Shown here one piece after another: positions 18,270 through 26,402 of a stretch of DNA of 64,000 bases. This DNA comes from Peptoniphilus_A sp001811425 (GTDB taxonomy: Bacteria > Bacillota > Clostridia > Tissierellales > Peptoniphilaceae), in contig NZ_KV804709.1 of the NCBI RefSeq assembly GCF_001811425.1, positions 72,107 to 136,106 of the forward strand, written 5' to 3'. Under the pieces are notes generated by a model. That model saw nothing but the letters and a program-made list of their open reading frames with translations. It was not told the origin of the DNA and made no database searches. The first letter of the stretch is position 1. Each line of letters starts with the position of its first letter. A program made the position numbers and the translations under genes.

Positions 18270-18307
18270 AAGAAAAGAGAATGAAATTTTTTTCACTCTC
18301 TTTTCTT
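18270..18307. other. long near-perfect hairpin in the divergent intergenic region
   Basis: AAGAAAAGAGAATGAA (18270-18285) and TTCACTCTCTTTTCTT (18292-18307) form a 16-bp stem with one mismatch and a 7-base loop. It resembles a terminator, but no recognisable gene ends here: transcription runs away on both sides. It may be left over from a lost gene or shield the two divergent units from each other. Confidence 0.6.
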
Positions 18308-18389
18308 GTTTAGCTATGATTTGCAAATTTTTTTTAACTTTAAAAGCTAGTCTTTCTTGTGTTTTTATTTGGAAAATAAAATTAAAGGC

Positions 18390-18443
18390 TTGACAAATTT
18401 ATTTGCCGGGGCTATAGTGTGGATATAAAGTATATACACTATA
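18390..18443 (+). promoter_or_regulatory. strong orphan promoter overlapping a 13-bp dyad (operator-like)
   Basis: TTGACA (18390-18395), a 17-base spacer and TATAGT (18413-18418) form a near-consensus promoter on the plus strand. The -10 is the first half of a hyphenated dyad: TATAGTGT-GG-ATATA (18413-18427), spacer AAG, then TATATACACTATA (18431-18443). The right arm is the exact inverse of the left apart from the two inserted G. No coding frame with a ribosome site starts within the next 300 bases; the lipoprotein gene begins at 18768 and has its own promoter. Confidence 0.65.
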
Positions 18444-18474
18444 AAAATTGTTTTACTGTTAAAAAGCTTTCGAT

Positions 18475-18640
18475 TTAAAAAATTTTTATGAATTGTAATT
18501 TTAAAGACGACACAAAATTTTTATGCCTTGTAAAAACAAAAGCGACACAAAATTTTTTATGCCTTGTAAGAACAAAGGCGACACAAAAAATTTTGCTAAG
18601 CTTTAATTTTAAAGTCACCACAAAAATTTAAAAGCTATTA
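18475..18640 (+). repeat. degenerate ~35-bp tandem repeats
   Basis: A unit starting CGACACAAAATTTTTATGCC begins at 18508, recurs at 18543 with very few changes, and is partly repeated at 18579 and about 18615. A degenerate copy precedes the first. Spacings are 35 and 36 bases. A frame from ATG 18488 to TAA 18631 (47 codons) reads the repeats as FLCLVxTKAT twice, but no ribosome site precedes it, so I do not call it a gene. The rest of the gap from 18641 to 18718 shows nothing recognisable. Confidence 0.7.
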
Positions 18641-18718
18641 ATTTTTTAAGCAAGTTTCACGGAAATAATGTTAAGGAATTTTCTAGCATTTTATGGGTTT
18701 TTGTAATAAGTTTTTAAT

Positions 18719-18747
18719 TTGAAAAGCTTTTTCTTTTGTAATACAAT
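18719..18747 (+). promoter_or_regulatory. promoter of the lipoprotein gene
   Basis: TTGAAA (18719-18724), a 17-base spacer, TACAAT (18742-18747). AGGAGG (18757-18762) and ATG 18768 follow. Confidence 0.75.
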
Positions 18748-18767
18748 GAAAAAAATAGGAGGTATTT

Positions 18768-20528
18768 ATGAAAAAGAAAATTTTAGCTATTTTACTTGTA
18801 CTTGTAGCTGCCATGACTCTTGGCGCTTGCAGTGCAAACACGACATCTTACCTAGACTCAGCCCAAAAGGTTGCAGACTGGAAGGGCTCAAAAGTTTCAG
18901 GAAAGCTTGAATACAATGTTGAAGTTAAAGATCCTGAAAGTGGAGAAACTGAAAAAATTAATTTCCCTGTAAGTCTTACTGGCGAACAAATGGGAAGAGA
19001 CAAAGCTCATGTTGTTATGAACATGGACTTCTCAAAGTTTAAAGAACTCATTGCTAAAAAGGCTGGTTCAGACGAAGAAATTGCAAGTCTTAACAAAGAT
19101 GTGCCTGACAAAATTAAAATGGATATCTTTGTAAAAGATAATGAAGTTATTATGTCAAAGGACATCTTCGCCCTAGCTGGAGATGGACTTAAGGACATAA
19201 AGGAAGACTACATCTCAATTGCCAATGAAGAAAATGGTCTTTCACCAAAGGCTACTAAATATTTTAGCTCTGAAGAATTTAAAACTGATTTATTAGATTT
19301 AATGAACACTGCTTCTAAAGAAATTAAGCAAGGAATTGACTACAAGGTTGAAGGCAACACTTACACTTTAAACACTACAAGTGATGCTGTTATCGATGAA
19401 TTCATCAAATATGCTGATAGCATTATGAAAAATTGGGACGCTGTTTCAACAAGCGCTCTTAAAATTGTTGACAAGGCTGGTCTTCCATTAGGTGAAGAAG
19501 AAAAGAAAGATTTCAAAGAACTTAACAAGGAATACAAGGCAGAAGATTTAAAGGAAGCTGCTAAGGGAATCAAAGAAACTATTAAAGGGTCAAGTCTTTC
19601 TGAAAAAACTACTTTTGAAGAAAATAAATGTAAACAAGAACTTGCTCTTACATTTAACTTTGCTGAATTCGTAAAAGTTTCTGTTAAGGGAAATGTTGAT
19701 ACAGTTAAGGATGAAACTGTAAAAATTAATTTCCCAACTTCAGTTAAGAAATTAACTATGGACGAATATTTAAAGTTAATAATGCCAGAAATGAATACAA
19801 ACTTTGTTACTGTTAGGGTAAATGGAGAAGACATCACTTTTGATGATATGGAGGCTCTTCCACAAATTATCAATGACAGAACTATGCTTGGAGCTCGTAC
19901 TTTCTACGAAAAAATCGGCGCTAAAGTTGATTGGAATGGAAAGGACAAGACTGTAACTGTTACTAAGGGTAGTGACAAGATTGTCCTTACAATTGGTGCT
20001 AACAAAGCTCTTGTAAATGGCAAAGAAGTTGCCCTTGATTCACCTGCAACTATTATCAAAGACAGAACTTACATCCCAGTAAGATTTGTTTCAGAAGCTT
20101 TTGGCTACAAGGTTAAATACGATGCAAACGAAGGAATGCCAATAGTTGACATCTTTAACATCACTGAAAAAGAACTTGCAGACAAGCTTCTTCAAATTGA
20201 AAAAGAAGAAAATTATAAGATGCTTGCTTCTATGAAGTCTGACCTTAAAGACGAAGAAGTTGTAAAAACTTTAAAAGAACTTTATGAAGGCGAAGAACTT
20301 GATAAAATTCTTGCAGCAAAGGCTGACCTTGACAAAAATCCTGAACTTTTAAAGAAATACCAAGACCTAGTTAAAAAGGAAATGGAAGATCTTTTAGGTG
20401 ACGACAAGGAAGAAGCAAAGGAAGCTGACAAGAAGGAAGATAAAGAAGTTAAAGAAGAAAAAGTTGCTGAAAAGACAGAAAAATCTGCAGAAAAAGCAGC
20501 AAAAATTTTATTTTCAGTAATTAAATAA
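18768..20528 (+). CDS. lipoprotein with copper-amine-oxidase-N-like (stalk) domain
   Basis: 586 residues. Signal peptide with lipobox LGAC, cysteine 21, so an exported lipid-anchored protein. Residues about 25-340 are a repetitive alpha/beta region with many Lys/Asp/Glu and no recognised enzyme motif. Residues about 345-465 match the copper amine oxidase N-terminal-like domain common in Firmicutes surface proteins (VRVNGEDITFDD, RTMLGARTFYEKIGAKVDW, NGKEVALDSPATI, RTYIPVRFVSEAFGY); in such proteins this is a binding or structural module and no oxidase is present. The C-terminus is a Lys/Glu-rich probable coiled coil. It has its own promoter and terminator. Substrate and role are unknown. Confidence 0.8.
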   Translation: MKKKILAILLVLVAAMTLGACSANTTSYLDSAQKVADWKGSKVSGKLEYNVEVKDPESGETEKINFPVSLTGEQMGRDKAHVVMNMDFSKFKELIAKKAGSDEEIASLNKDVPDKIKMDIFVKDNEVIMSKDIFALAGDGLKDIKEDYISIANEENGLSPKATKYFSSEEFKTDLLDLMNTASKEIKQGIDYKVEGNTYTLNTTSDAVIDEFIKYADSIMKNWDAVSTSALKIVDKAGLPLGEEEKKDFKELNKEYKAEDLKEAAKGIKETIKGSSLSEKTTFEENKCKQELALTFNFAEFVKVSVKGNVDTVKDETVKINFPTSVKKLTMDEYLKLIMPEMNTNFVTVRVNGEDITFDDMEALPQIINDRTMLGARTFYEKIGAKVDWNGKDKTVTVTKGSDKIVLTIGANKALVNGKEVALDSPATIIKDRTYIPVRFVSEAFGYKVKYDANEGMPIVDIFNITEKELADKLLQIEKEENYKMLASMKSDLKDEEVVKTLKELYEGEELDKILAAKADLDKNPELLKKYQDLVKKEMEDLLGDDKEEAKEADKKEDKEVKEEKVAEKTEKSAEKAAKILFSVIK

Positions 20529-20544
20529 GTTTAAAGAAAAAGTT

Positions 20545-20577
20545 ATCCCAAGGGCACAGGCTCTTGGGATTTTTTTG
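20545..20577 (+). terminator. terminator of the lipoprotein gene
   Basis: ATCCCAAG (20545-20552) pairs with CTTGGGAT (20563-20570), followed by seven T. Confidence 0.9.
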
Positions 20578-20587
20578 TCATAAAAAA

Positions 20588-20632
20588 TTTCCATCTATAT
20601 TTTCTCAGCTTGAGAAAAATTTTTCATGGAAA
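20588..20632. other. nested inverted repeats upstream of nrdA
   Basis: Outer arms TTTCCAT (20588-20594) and ATGGAAA (20626-20632) enclose TTTTCTCA (20600-20607) and TGAGAAAA (20611-20618). It lies 110-150 bases before nrdA, just after the previous terminator. Could be a folded leader or operator; no regulator can be assigned. Confidence 0.4.
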
Positions 20633-20740
20633 CTAAATTTTTTATATTTCAGAATTAGACTACTTATAAACTATTCTTTATGATAATATATAGTAGTATT
20701 TAGAATAAAATTATAAAAAATTATACTATATGGGGGATTC

Positions 20741-23269
20741 ATGAAAATATTAAAAAGAGACAAGAGAGAGGTTACTTTTGACCATTTGAAGATAAAAAAT
20801 GCCATTGAAAAGGCCTTTGATTCTGTAGGTAAGGTTTACGATGACAAGGTCATAAATAATTATGCTCTCGACATCAAAGATAGGCTTTTGGAAAATTATG
20901 ATCCCAAGAATCCTCCCACTGTTGAGGAAATTCAGGATCTAGTTGAGCTAAAGCTAATCGACGAGAAGGAAATCGAAGTTGTAAAGGCCTACATCCTTTA
21001 CAGAAATAGACATTCTGAAGAAAGACAAATTTTGGACAAGTTTGCTAATTTTATTACAGACGAAAATGTCCTTAAGGTTTTAAAGTTTGTCAGAAAAAAT
21101 TACGACCCAAAGAAATACGAGCTGGAAAATTTATACAAGAAGTTTGAATCTTTTGTGAAAAAGGATCAAAGTCAAGATGCCTATCTTTCTGAAATCATAA
21201 AGGCTGCCAGTGAACTAACTGACAAGGACTCACCTAAGTGGGAGTTTATTGCTGCCCTATTTTTAAATTATGATTTGGAAAAGAAAATTGCAGAAAATTT
21301 GCGCGACATCAATATAAATAATTTCTACGAAAAAATTAAATTTTTAACTGAAAAAAATCTCTACGGAAAATATATTTTGGAAAATTATTCTCGCGAGGAA
21401 ATTTTAGAGCTTGAAAATTATATTGATAATTCAAGAAATCAGCTTTTAAATTATTCTGGTCTTGACCTTCTCATTAAGAGATATGTCATAAGAAGTCATG
21501 ACGGCAGGTTTGTGGAAAGCATCCAAGAGATGTTCATGGGCATAGCCATGCACCTTGCCATACCTGAAAAAAATAAAATTTACTGGGCAAAGAAATTTTA
21601 CGACATCTATTCCACGCTAAAGGTCACAGTTGCAACTCCAACTATGTCCAATGCGAGAAAGCCTTATAACCAGCTTTCTTCTTGCTTTATTGACACAGTG
21701 CCAGACACTTTAAAGGGAATTTATCGATCTATTGATAATTTTGCACAAATCTCAAAACATGGCGGCGGAATGGGTCTTTACTTTGGCAAGGTTCGTGCAA
21801 CTGGCTCAGACATAAGGGGCTTTAAGGGCGTTGCTGGTGGAGTAATAAGGTGGATTAAGCTTGCCAACGATACTGCTGTCGCTGTTGACCAACTTGGTGT
21901 TCGTCAAGGCTCTGTTGCCTGTTATTTAGATGCTTGGCACAAGGACATTCCAGAATTTTTGCAACTTAGGACCAATAATGGCGACGACAGAATGAAGGCA
22001 CATGACATCTTCCCTGCCATTTGCTATCCAAATCTATTCTTTGAACTTGCAGAAAAGGACATCAACGCTCCTTGGTATATGTTTGATCCTCATGAAATTT
22101 TGGAGAAGAAGGGTTATTCTCTTGAAGATTTTTACGGCAAGGAATGGGAAGAAAAATATAGGGAATGTATTGCAGATAAGAATATTTCTAGGCGTGAAAT
22201 GAGCGTCAAAGACTTAGTGAGACTTATTATAAAGTCTCTTACAGAAACGGGAACTCCTTTTGCCTTTTACAGGGACAATGTCAATGAAATGAATCCAAAT
22301 AAGCACAAGGGCATGATTTATTCTTCCAACCTTTGCACAGAAATCATGCAAAATATGTCTGCCATTGAAACTCTTGACACAAGTATAGAAAATATTGACG
22401 GCGAAGAAATTATTGTCACAAAGACAAGACCAGGCGACTTTGTTGTATGTAACCTTGCCTCCCTTGTCCTTGGCAATATTGACCTAGAGGACGACCAAGG
22501 CTTAAAGGACATTGTTGCCACAACAGTAAGGGCCCTTGATAATGTAATCGACTTGAATTACTATCCAATACCTTATGCCAAGGTAACAAATAGGAAATAC
22601 AGGTCCATTGGGCTTGGCACATCTGGTTATCATCACGCCCTTGTAAAAGCTGGCATGGCATTTTCTGATATAGAAGACCACTTGAAGTGGGCAGATGATG
22701 TTTACGAGAGGATAAATTATCATGCCATCACTGCCTCCATGGAGATTGCAAAAGAAAAAGGCTCTTACGACTTCTTTGAAGGCTCTGATTGGCAAAGCGG
22801 CGAGTATTTTGACCTCAGAGACTACAAGGATGACAAGTGGAATAGACTTAGGGAAGATGTAAAAAATAATGGGCTTAGAAATGGTTATATAATAGCAATA
22901 GCTCCAACAGGTTCAACTTCAATTATATCTGCAACTACTGCTGGCGTTGACCCAGTTATGAATAGGTACTTCTTGGAAGAAAAGAAGGGCTCAATCCTAC
23001 CTAGAGTTGCTCCAGATTTGACTCCACAAACCTTTTGGCTTTATGAAAATGCTCACGAGCTAGACCAAAATTTTGTAATTGAAGCTGCTGCCATTCGTCA
23101 AAGGCACATTGACCAGTCTCAATCAATTAATTTTTATATAACTACAGACTTTACAATGAGAAAAATTTTAAATCTCTACATCAAAGCCGCTAAGGAAAAG
23201 ATAAAGTCAGTTTACTATGTCAGAAGCAAGTCGCTAGAAGTTGAAGACTGCGACTACTGTGCGTCATAA
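20741..23269 (+). CDS. nrdA: class I ribonucleoside-diphosphate reductase, alpha (catalytic) subunit
   Basis: 842 residues. Reduces ribonucleoside diphosphates to deoxyribonucleotides using a radical generated by the beta subunit encoded next. Residues 1-95 are an ATP-cone (allosteric activity site), so dATP feedback is likely. Catalytic residues are all present: redox cysteine C315 (QLSSCF) and its partner C570 (VVCNLASL), the radical site N530-C532-E534 (NLCTE), and the C-terminal thioredoxin-accessible pair C837/C840 (CDYC). The ribosome site (GGGGGA) is weak but the start is unambiguous. nrdB follows after 18 bases and a shared terminator lies at 24343. A class I enzyme normally needs oxygen for its cofactor, notable in what looks like an anaerobe. 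Confidence 0.96.
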   Translation: MKILKRDKREVTFDHLKIKNAIEKAFDSVGKVYDDKVINNYALDIKDRLLENYDPKNPPTVEEIQDLVELKLIDEKEIEVVKAYILYRNRHSEERQILDKFANFITDENVLKVLKFVRKNYDPKKYELENLYKKFESFVKKDQSQDAYLSEIIKAASELTDKDSPKWEFIAALFLNYDLEKKIAENLRDININNFYEKIKFLTEKNLYGKYILENYSREEILELENYIDNSRNQLLNYSGLDLLIKRYVIRSHDGRFVESIQEMFMGIAMHLAIPEKNKIYWAKKFYDIYSTLKVTVATPTMSNARKPYNQLSSCFIDTVPDTLKGIYRSIDNFAQISKHGGGMGLYFGKVRATGSDIRGFKGVAGGVIRWIKLANDTAVAVDQLGVRQGSVACYLDAWHKDIPEFLQLRTNNGDDRMKAHDIFPAICYPNLFFELAEKDINAPWYMFDPHEILEKKGYSLEDFYGKEWEEKYRECIADKNISRREMSVKDLVRLIIKSLTETGTPFAFYRDNVNEMNPNKHKGMIYSSNLCTEIMQNMSAIETLDTSIENIDGEEIIVTKTRPGDFVVCNLASLVLGNIDLEDDQGLKDIVATTVRALDNVIDLNYYPIPYAKVTNRKYRSIGLGTSGYHHALVKAGMAFSDIEDHLKWADDVYERINYHAITASMEIAKEKGSYDFFEGSDWQSGEYFDLRDYKDDKWNRLREDVKNNGLRNGYIIAIAPTGSTSIISATTAGVDPVMNRYFLEEKKGSILPRVAPDLTPQTFWLYENAHELDQNFVIEAAAIRQRHIDQSQSINFYITTDFTMRKILNLYIKAAKEKIKSVYYVRSKSLEVEDCDYCAS

Positions 23270-23287
23270 ATTATAATAGGAGGAATT

Positions 23288-24328
23288 ATGAAACTTTCAA
23301 AGAGAGGTCTCTTTAACGAAAAGGGAGACATTGAAACATCTAAGAGAAGAGTTATTAACGGAAACACAACAAACTTAAATGATTTTAACAACCTTAAGTA
23401 TAGCTGGACGAGCGACTGGTATCGCCAAGCCATGAATAATTTTTGGATACCAGAAGAAATCAATCTTTCCCAAGATGTAAAGGACTATAGGCTTTTAGAT
23501 GTCCACGAAAAGACTGCCTACGACAAAATTTTGTCTTTTCTTATTTATCTTGATTCACTACAAACTGCACAAATTCCAAAACTTCAATCCTATGTAACGG
23601 CAAATGAAATAAATTTGTGCCTATCAATCCAAGGTTATCAAGAGTCCATTCACTCTCAATCTTATTCCTATATTTTGGACACAATTTGCTCTCCTGAAGA
23701 GAGGGAAGAAATCCTCTACCAATATAAGGACGACGAAGTCCTCTTAAAGAGAAATAAATTTATTGGCGACCAATACCAAGATTTTTATGAAGATGAAAAT
23801 ATTGACAACTTCATGAAGGCCCTTATTGCAAATTATATTTTGGAGGGAATTTATTTCTACTCAGGCTTCTCCTTCTTCTACAATCTTGGCAGAATGGGCA
23901 AGATGCCTGGCACAGTTTCTGAAATAAGATACATCAACAGAGACGAGAACACTCACCTTTGGCTCTTTAGAAGTATTATTCTTGAAATGAAAAAGGAAAA
24001 TCCAGAAATATTTACTGATGAAAATATAAAAAAATATAAAGAGATGCTTAAAAAAGGTGTTGAAGAAGAAATCTCTTGGGGTAAGTATGTCATAGGCGAT
24101 GAAATTAGAGGTCTAAATGAAAAAATGATCCAAGACTACATTATGTATCTTGGCAACTTGCGTTCAAGAAATTTAGGTTTTGGAAATCTCTTTGAAGAGA
24201 ACACTGAAGAGCCTGAATCTATGAAGTGGGTCAGCGAATACTCCGATCCAAATCAAATTAAGACAGACTTTTTTGAAGCAAAGCCATCTGCTTATTCAAA
24301 ATCTTCTGTAATCGAAGACGACCTTTAA
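23288..24328 (+). CDS. nrdB: class I ribonucleoside-diphosphate reductase, beta (radical) subunit
   Basis: 346 residues of ferritin-like helical protein that supplies the radical for NrdA. The dimetal ligands are complete: D89, E119, H122, E186, E220 and H223. The radical tyrosine is kept at Y126 (ESIHSQSYSY), so this is a tyrosyl-radical type and not a Phe-containing class Ic enzyme. Metal identity (Fe or Mn) cannot be read from sequence; no nrdI flavodoxin gene lies next to it. It starts behind AGGAGG 18 bases after nrdA. Confidence 0.95.
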   Translation: MKLSKRGLFNEKGDIETSKRRVINGNTTNLNDFNNLKYSWTSDWYRQAMNNFWIPEEINLSQDVKDYRLLDVHEKTAYDKILSFLIYLDSLQTAQIPKLQSYVTANEINLCLSIQGYQESIHSQSYSYILDTICSPEEREEILYQYKDDEVLLKRNKFIGDQYQDFYEDENIDNFMKALIANYILEGIYFYSGFSFFYNLGRMGKMPGTVSEIRYINRDENTHLWLFRSIILEMKKENPEIFTDENIKKYKEMLKKGVEEEISWGKYVIGDEIRGLNEKMIQDYIMYLGNLRSRNLGFGNLFEENTEEPESMKWVSEYSDPNQIKTDFFEAKPSAYSKSSVIEDDL

Positions 24329-24342
24329 TAGCAATAAATTTT

Positions 24343-24367
24343 AGCCGGATCTTGTATCCGGTTTTTT
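24343..24367 (+). terminator. terminator of nrdAB
   Basis: CCGGAT (24345-24350), loop CTTGT, ATCCGG (24356-24361), six T. Confidence 0.9.
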
Positions 24368-24420
24368 AATTAAAAATTTTAAGCTACATAATTCATCCCA
24401 ATAAAATTAGGAGGATAATG

Positions 24421-26265
24421 ATGGAAGATAGAGACAATAATAATAAGAGACCACAGTATAATTTGCTGAGATATTATTTAGTTGTCATCTTGGCAGTTTT
24501 TGCACTTAACTGGTTGATTCTTCCCATGCTTTCACAAAACAGCATGGAGAACGCAGCCTATTCCGACTTTAGAAGAAATTTGAGCCAGGGAAAAATTGAG
24601 GAAGTAAACTTTAGACAGGACCAAATTCTTTACACCCTAAAGGATGAAAAGAAAATTTACAAGACTGGAAAGATGGAAGACCCAGACCTTGTTAAAGATT
24701 TGGAAGAAAAAGATGTAAAATACTCTTCAGAAATTCCTGAAAAGCCAAGTTTATTTATGTCCTTTATAATGACTTGGGGAATTCCAATTTTGTTATTTTT
24801 CTTTTTACAAAGAGCCTTTGCCAAGAAAATGGCAGGCATGACTGGTGGTCCTGGAGGAATTTTTGGCGGCGGAAAGAAAATTGAAAAATACGAACCCAAT
24901 GGCGAAACTGTAAACTTTGATGATGTGGCAGGTCAAGAGGAGGCAGAGGAATCTCTCGTTGAAATTGTTGACTACCTAAAAAATCCACAGAAGTACACAA
25001 AGATTGGGGCAAAGTGTCCAAAGGGAGCCCTACTTGTTGGACCTCCAGGAACTGGTAAGACCCTACTTGCAAGAGCAGTTGCTGGCGAAAGCCATGTGCC
25101 TTTCTTCTCCATAGCAGGTTCTGAATTTGTGGAAATGTTCGTTGGTCGTGGAGCTGCAAGAGTGAGAGAACTTTTTGAAGAAGCGAAGAAAAATGCTCCT
25201 TGCATTATTTTTATAGACGAAATCGACACAATTGGAAAGAAGAGAGACTCAGCAGGAATTTCAGGTAACGACGAGAGAGAGCAAACTCTAAACCAACTTT
25301 TGACTGAGATGGATGGTTTTGACGGCAACATTGGCATAGTAATGCTTGCAGCAACAAATAGACCAGAAATTTTAGACCCAGCCCTACTAAGGCCAGGAAG
25401 GTTTGATAGACAAATCAGAGTTGAACTTCCAACACTAAAGGACAGAATTGAAATATTAAAGGTTCACGCCAAGAGATATCAAATGGAAGATGACATTGAC
25501 TATTCACTTATTGCAAGGTCAACTGCCGGTGCATCTGGTGCCCAACTTGCAAATATTTTAAATGAAGCTGCCCTTCGTGCAGTTAGAATGGGTCACGACA
25601 AAGTTCGTCAAGAGGACATTCAAGAGTCCATAGAAGTTGTAATTGCAGGCGCACAAAGAAAGCAAGATATACTATCTCCAGAAGAAAAGAAGAGGGTATC
25701 CTACCACGAAATTGGTCACGCCCTTGTTGCTGCCCTTCAAACTGGTTCTGAACCTGTAGAAAAAATTACAATTATACCAAGGACTTCAGGAGCCCTGGGC
25801 TACACTATGCAGGTACCAAAGGATGAAAAAAATCTTTACACAAGAGAAGATCTTATAAACCACATCACAACTCTTTGTGGTGGTCGTGCAGCAGAAGAAG
25901 TTATCTTTAACGAAGTTTCAACTGGCGCTGCCAACGACATTGAAAAGGCGACAGAAACTGCCAGGGCAATGATAACTCAATATGGCATGGCTGACGAGTT
26001 TGGCATGGTTAAGTTCCAAGATTCTGGCTCAAGATATATGGGCGATAATGGAAACATGAACTGCTCTGAAGAAACGCGAAAAGAAATTGACGACTTAATG
26101 GTAAAAATAGTAAAGAGTGCCCAAGAAAATGCAAGAAAATTAATTGCAGACAACAGAGATGCCATGAAGGAACTTGCAGAGTTCTTGCTTGAAGAAGAAA
26201 CCATAACAGGCAAGCAGTTTATGGAAATTTTATCAAAATACAAAAATTTTGATGAAGAAAAATAA
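24421..26265 (+). CDS. ftsH: ATP-dependent zinc metalloprotease FtsH
   Basis: 614 residues. Membrane-bound AAA+ protease that degrades misfolded membrane proteins and regulators. Two membrane helices (about 17-37 and 113-131 counted from the upstream ATG) flank a short external domain; a Gly-rich linker leads to the AAA module with Walker A GPPGTGKT (208-215), Walker B IIFIDEID and the second region of homology (NRPEILDPALLRPGRFD). The protease motif reads HEIGH (430-434), with Ile at a position that is usually Ala, and the third zinc ligand is near D507. Two ATGs are adjacent (24418 and 24421); AGGAGG at 24409-24414 is better spaced for the second. Normal family length apart from a slightly short C-terminus. 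Confidence 0.95.
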   Translation: MEDRDNNNKRPQYNLLRYYLVVILAVFALNWLILPMLSQNSMENAAYSDFRRNLSQGKIEEVNFRQDQILYTLKDEKKIYKTGKMEDPDLVKDLEEKDVKYSSEIPEKPSLFMSFIMTWGIPILLFFFLQRAFAKKMAGMTGGPGGIFGGGKKIEKYEPNGETVNFDDVAGQEEAEESLVEIVDYLKNPQKYTKIGAKCPKGALLVGPPGTGKTLLARAVAGESHVPFFSIAGSEFVEMFVGRGAARVRELFEEAKKNAPCIIFIDEIDTIGKKRDSAGISGNDEREQTLNQLLTEMDGFDGNIGIVMLAATNRPEILDPALLRPGRFDRQIRVELPTLKDRIEILKVHAKRYQMEDDIDYSLIARSTAGASGAQLANILNEAALRAVRMGHDKVRQEDIQESIEVVIAGAQRKQDILSPEEKKRVSYHEIGHALVAALQTGSEPVEKITIIPRTSGALGYTMQVPKDEKNLYTREDLINHITTLCGGRAAEEVIFNEVSTGAANDIEKATETARAMITQYGMADEFGMVKFQDSGSRYMGDNGNMNCSEETRKEIDDLMVKIVKSAQENARKLIADNRDAMKELAEFLLEEETITGKQFMEILSKYKNFDEEK

Positions 26266-26297
26266 TTTGATTAAGAAAAAACATCTTGATTAAGAAG

Positions 26298-26322
26298 AAG
26301 GCGGCTGAGGCTGCCTTTTTTG
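26298..26322 (+). terminator. terminator of ftsH
   Basis: AAGGCGGC (26298-26305), loop TGAG, GCTGCCTT with one wobble pair, then a T-run. Confidence 0.85.
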
Positions 26323-26331
26323 TTTGCCAAA

Positions 26332-26363
26332 AAAAATCCTAGAGGCAAAACTCTAGGATTTTT
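26332..26363 (-). terminator. terminator of the dipeptidase gene (probably bidirectional)
   Basis: AAAAATCCTAGAG (26332-26344) and CTCTAGGATTTTT (26351-26363) form a perfect 13-bp stem with loop GCAAAA, with T-runs on both strands. ftsH and the minus-strand dipeptidase converge here. Confidence 0.9.
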
Positions 26364-26402
26364 AGTAATATAAATTGAATAATATTTTCAAGAATCTTTA
26401 TT

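Noticed and set aside
18488..18631. 47-codon frame in the tandem repeats
   Set aside because: No ribosome site, composition dictated by the repeats; listed as a repeat instead.
18649..18666. GTTTCACGGAAA resembling half of a canonical parS
   Set aside because: Lacks the central base and the right flank; not a palindrome.
20682..20731. ACTATAT-type sequences before nrdA that might be paired NrdR boxes
   Set aside because: Too far from the NrdR consensus on the outer bases and A/T-rich background makes such matches common.
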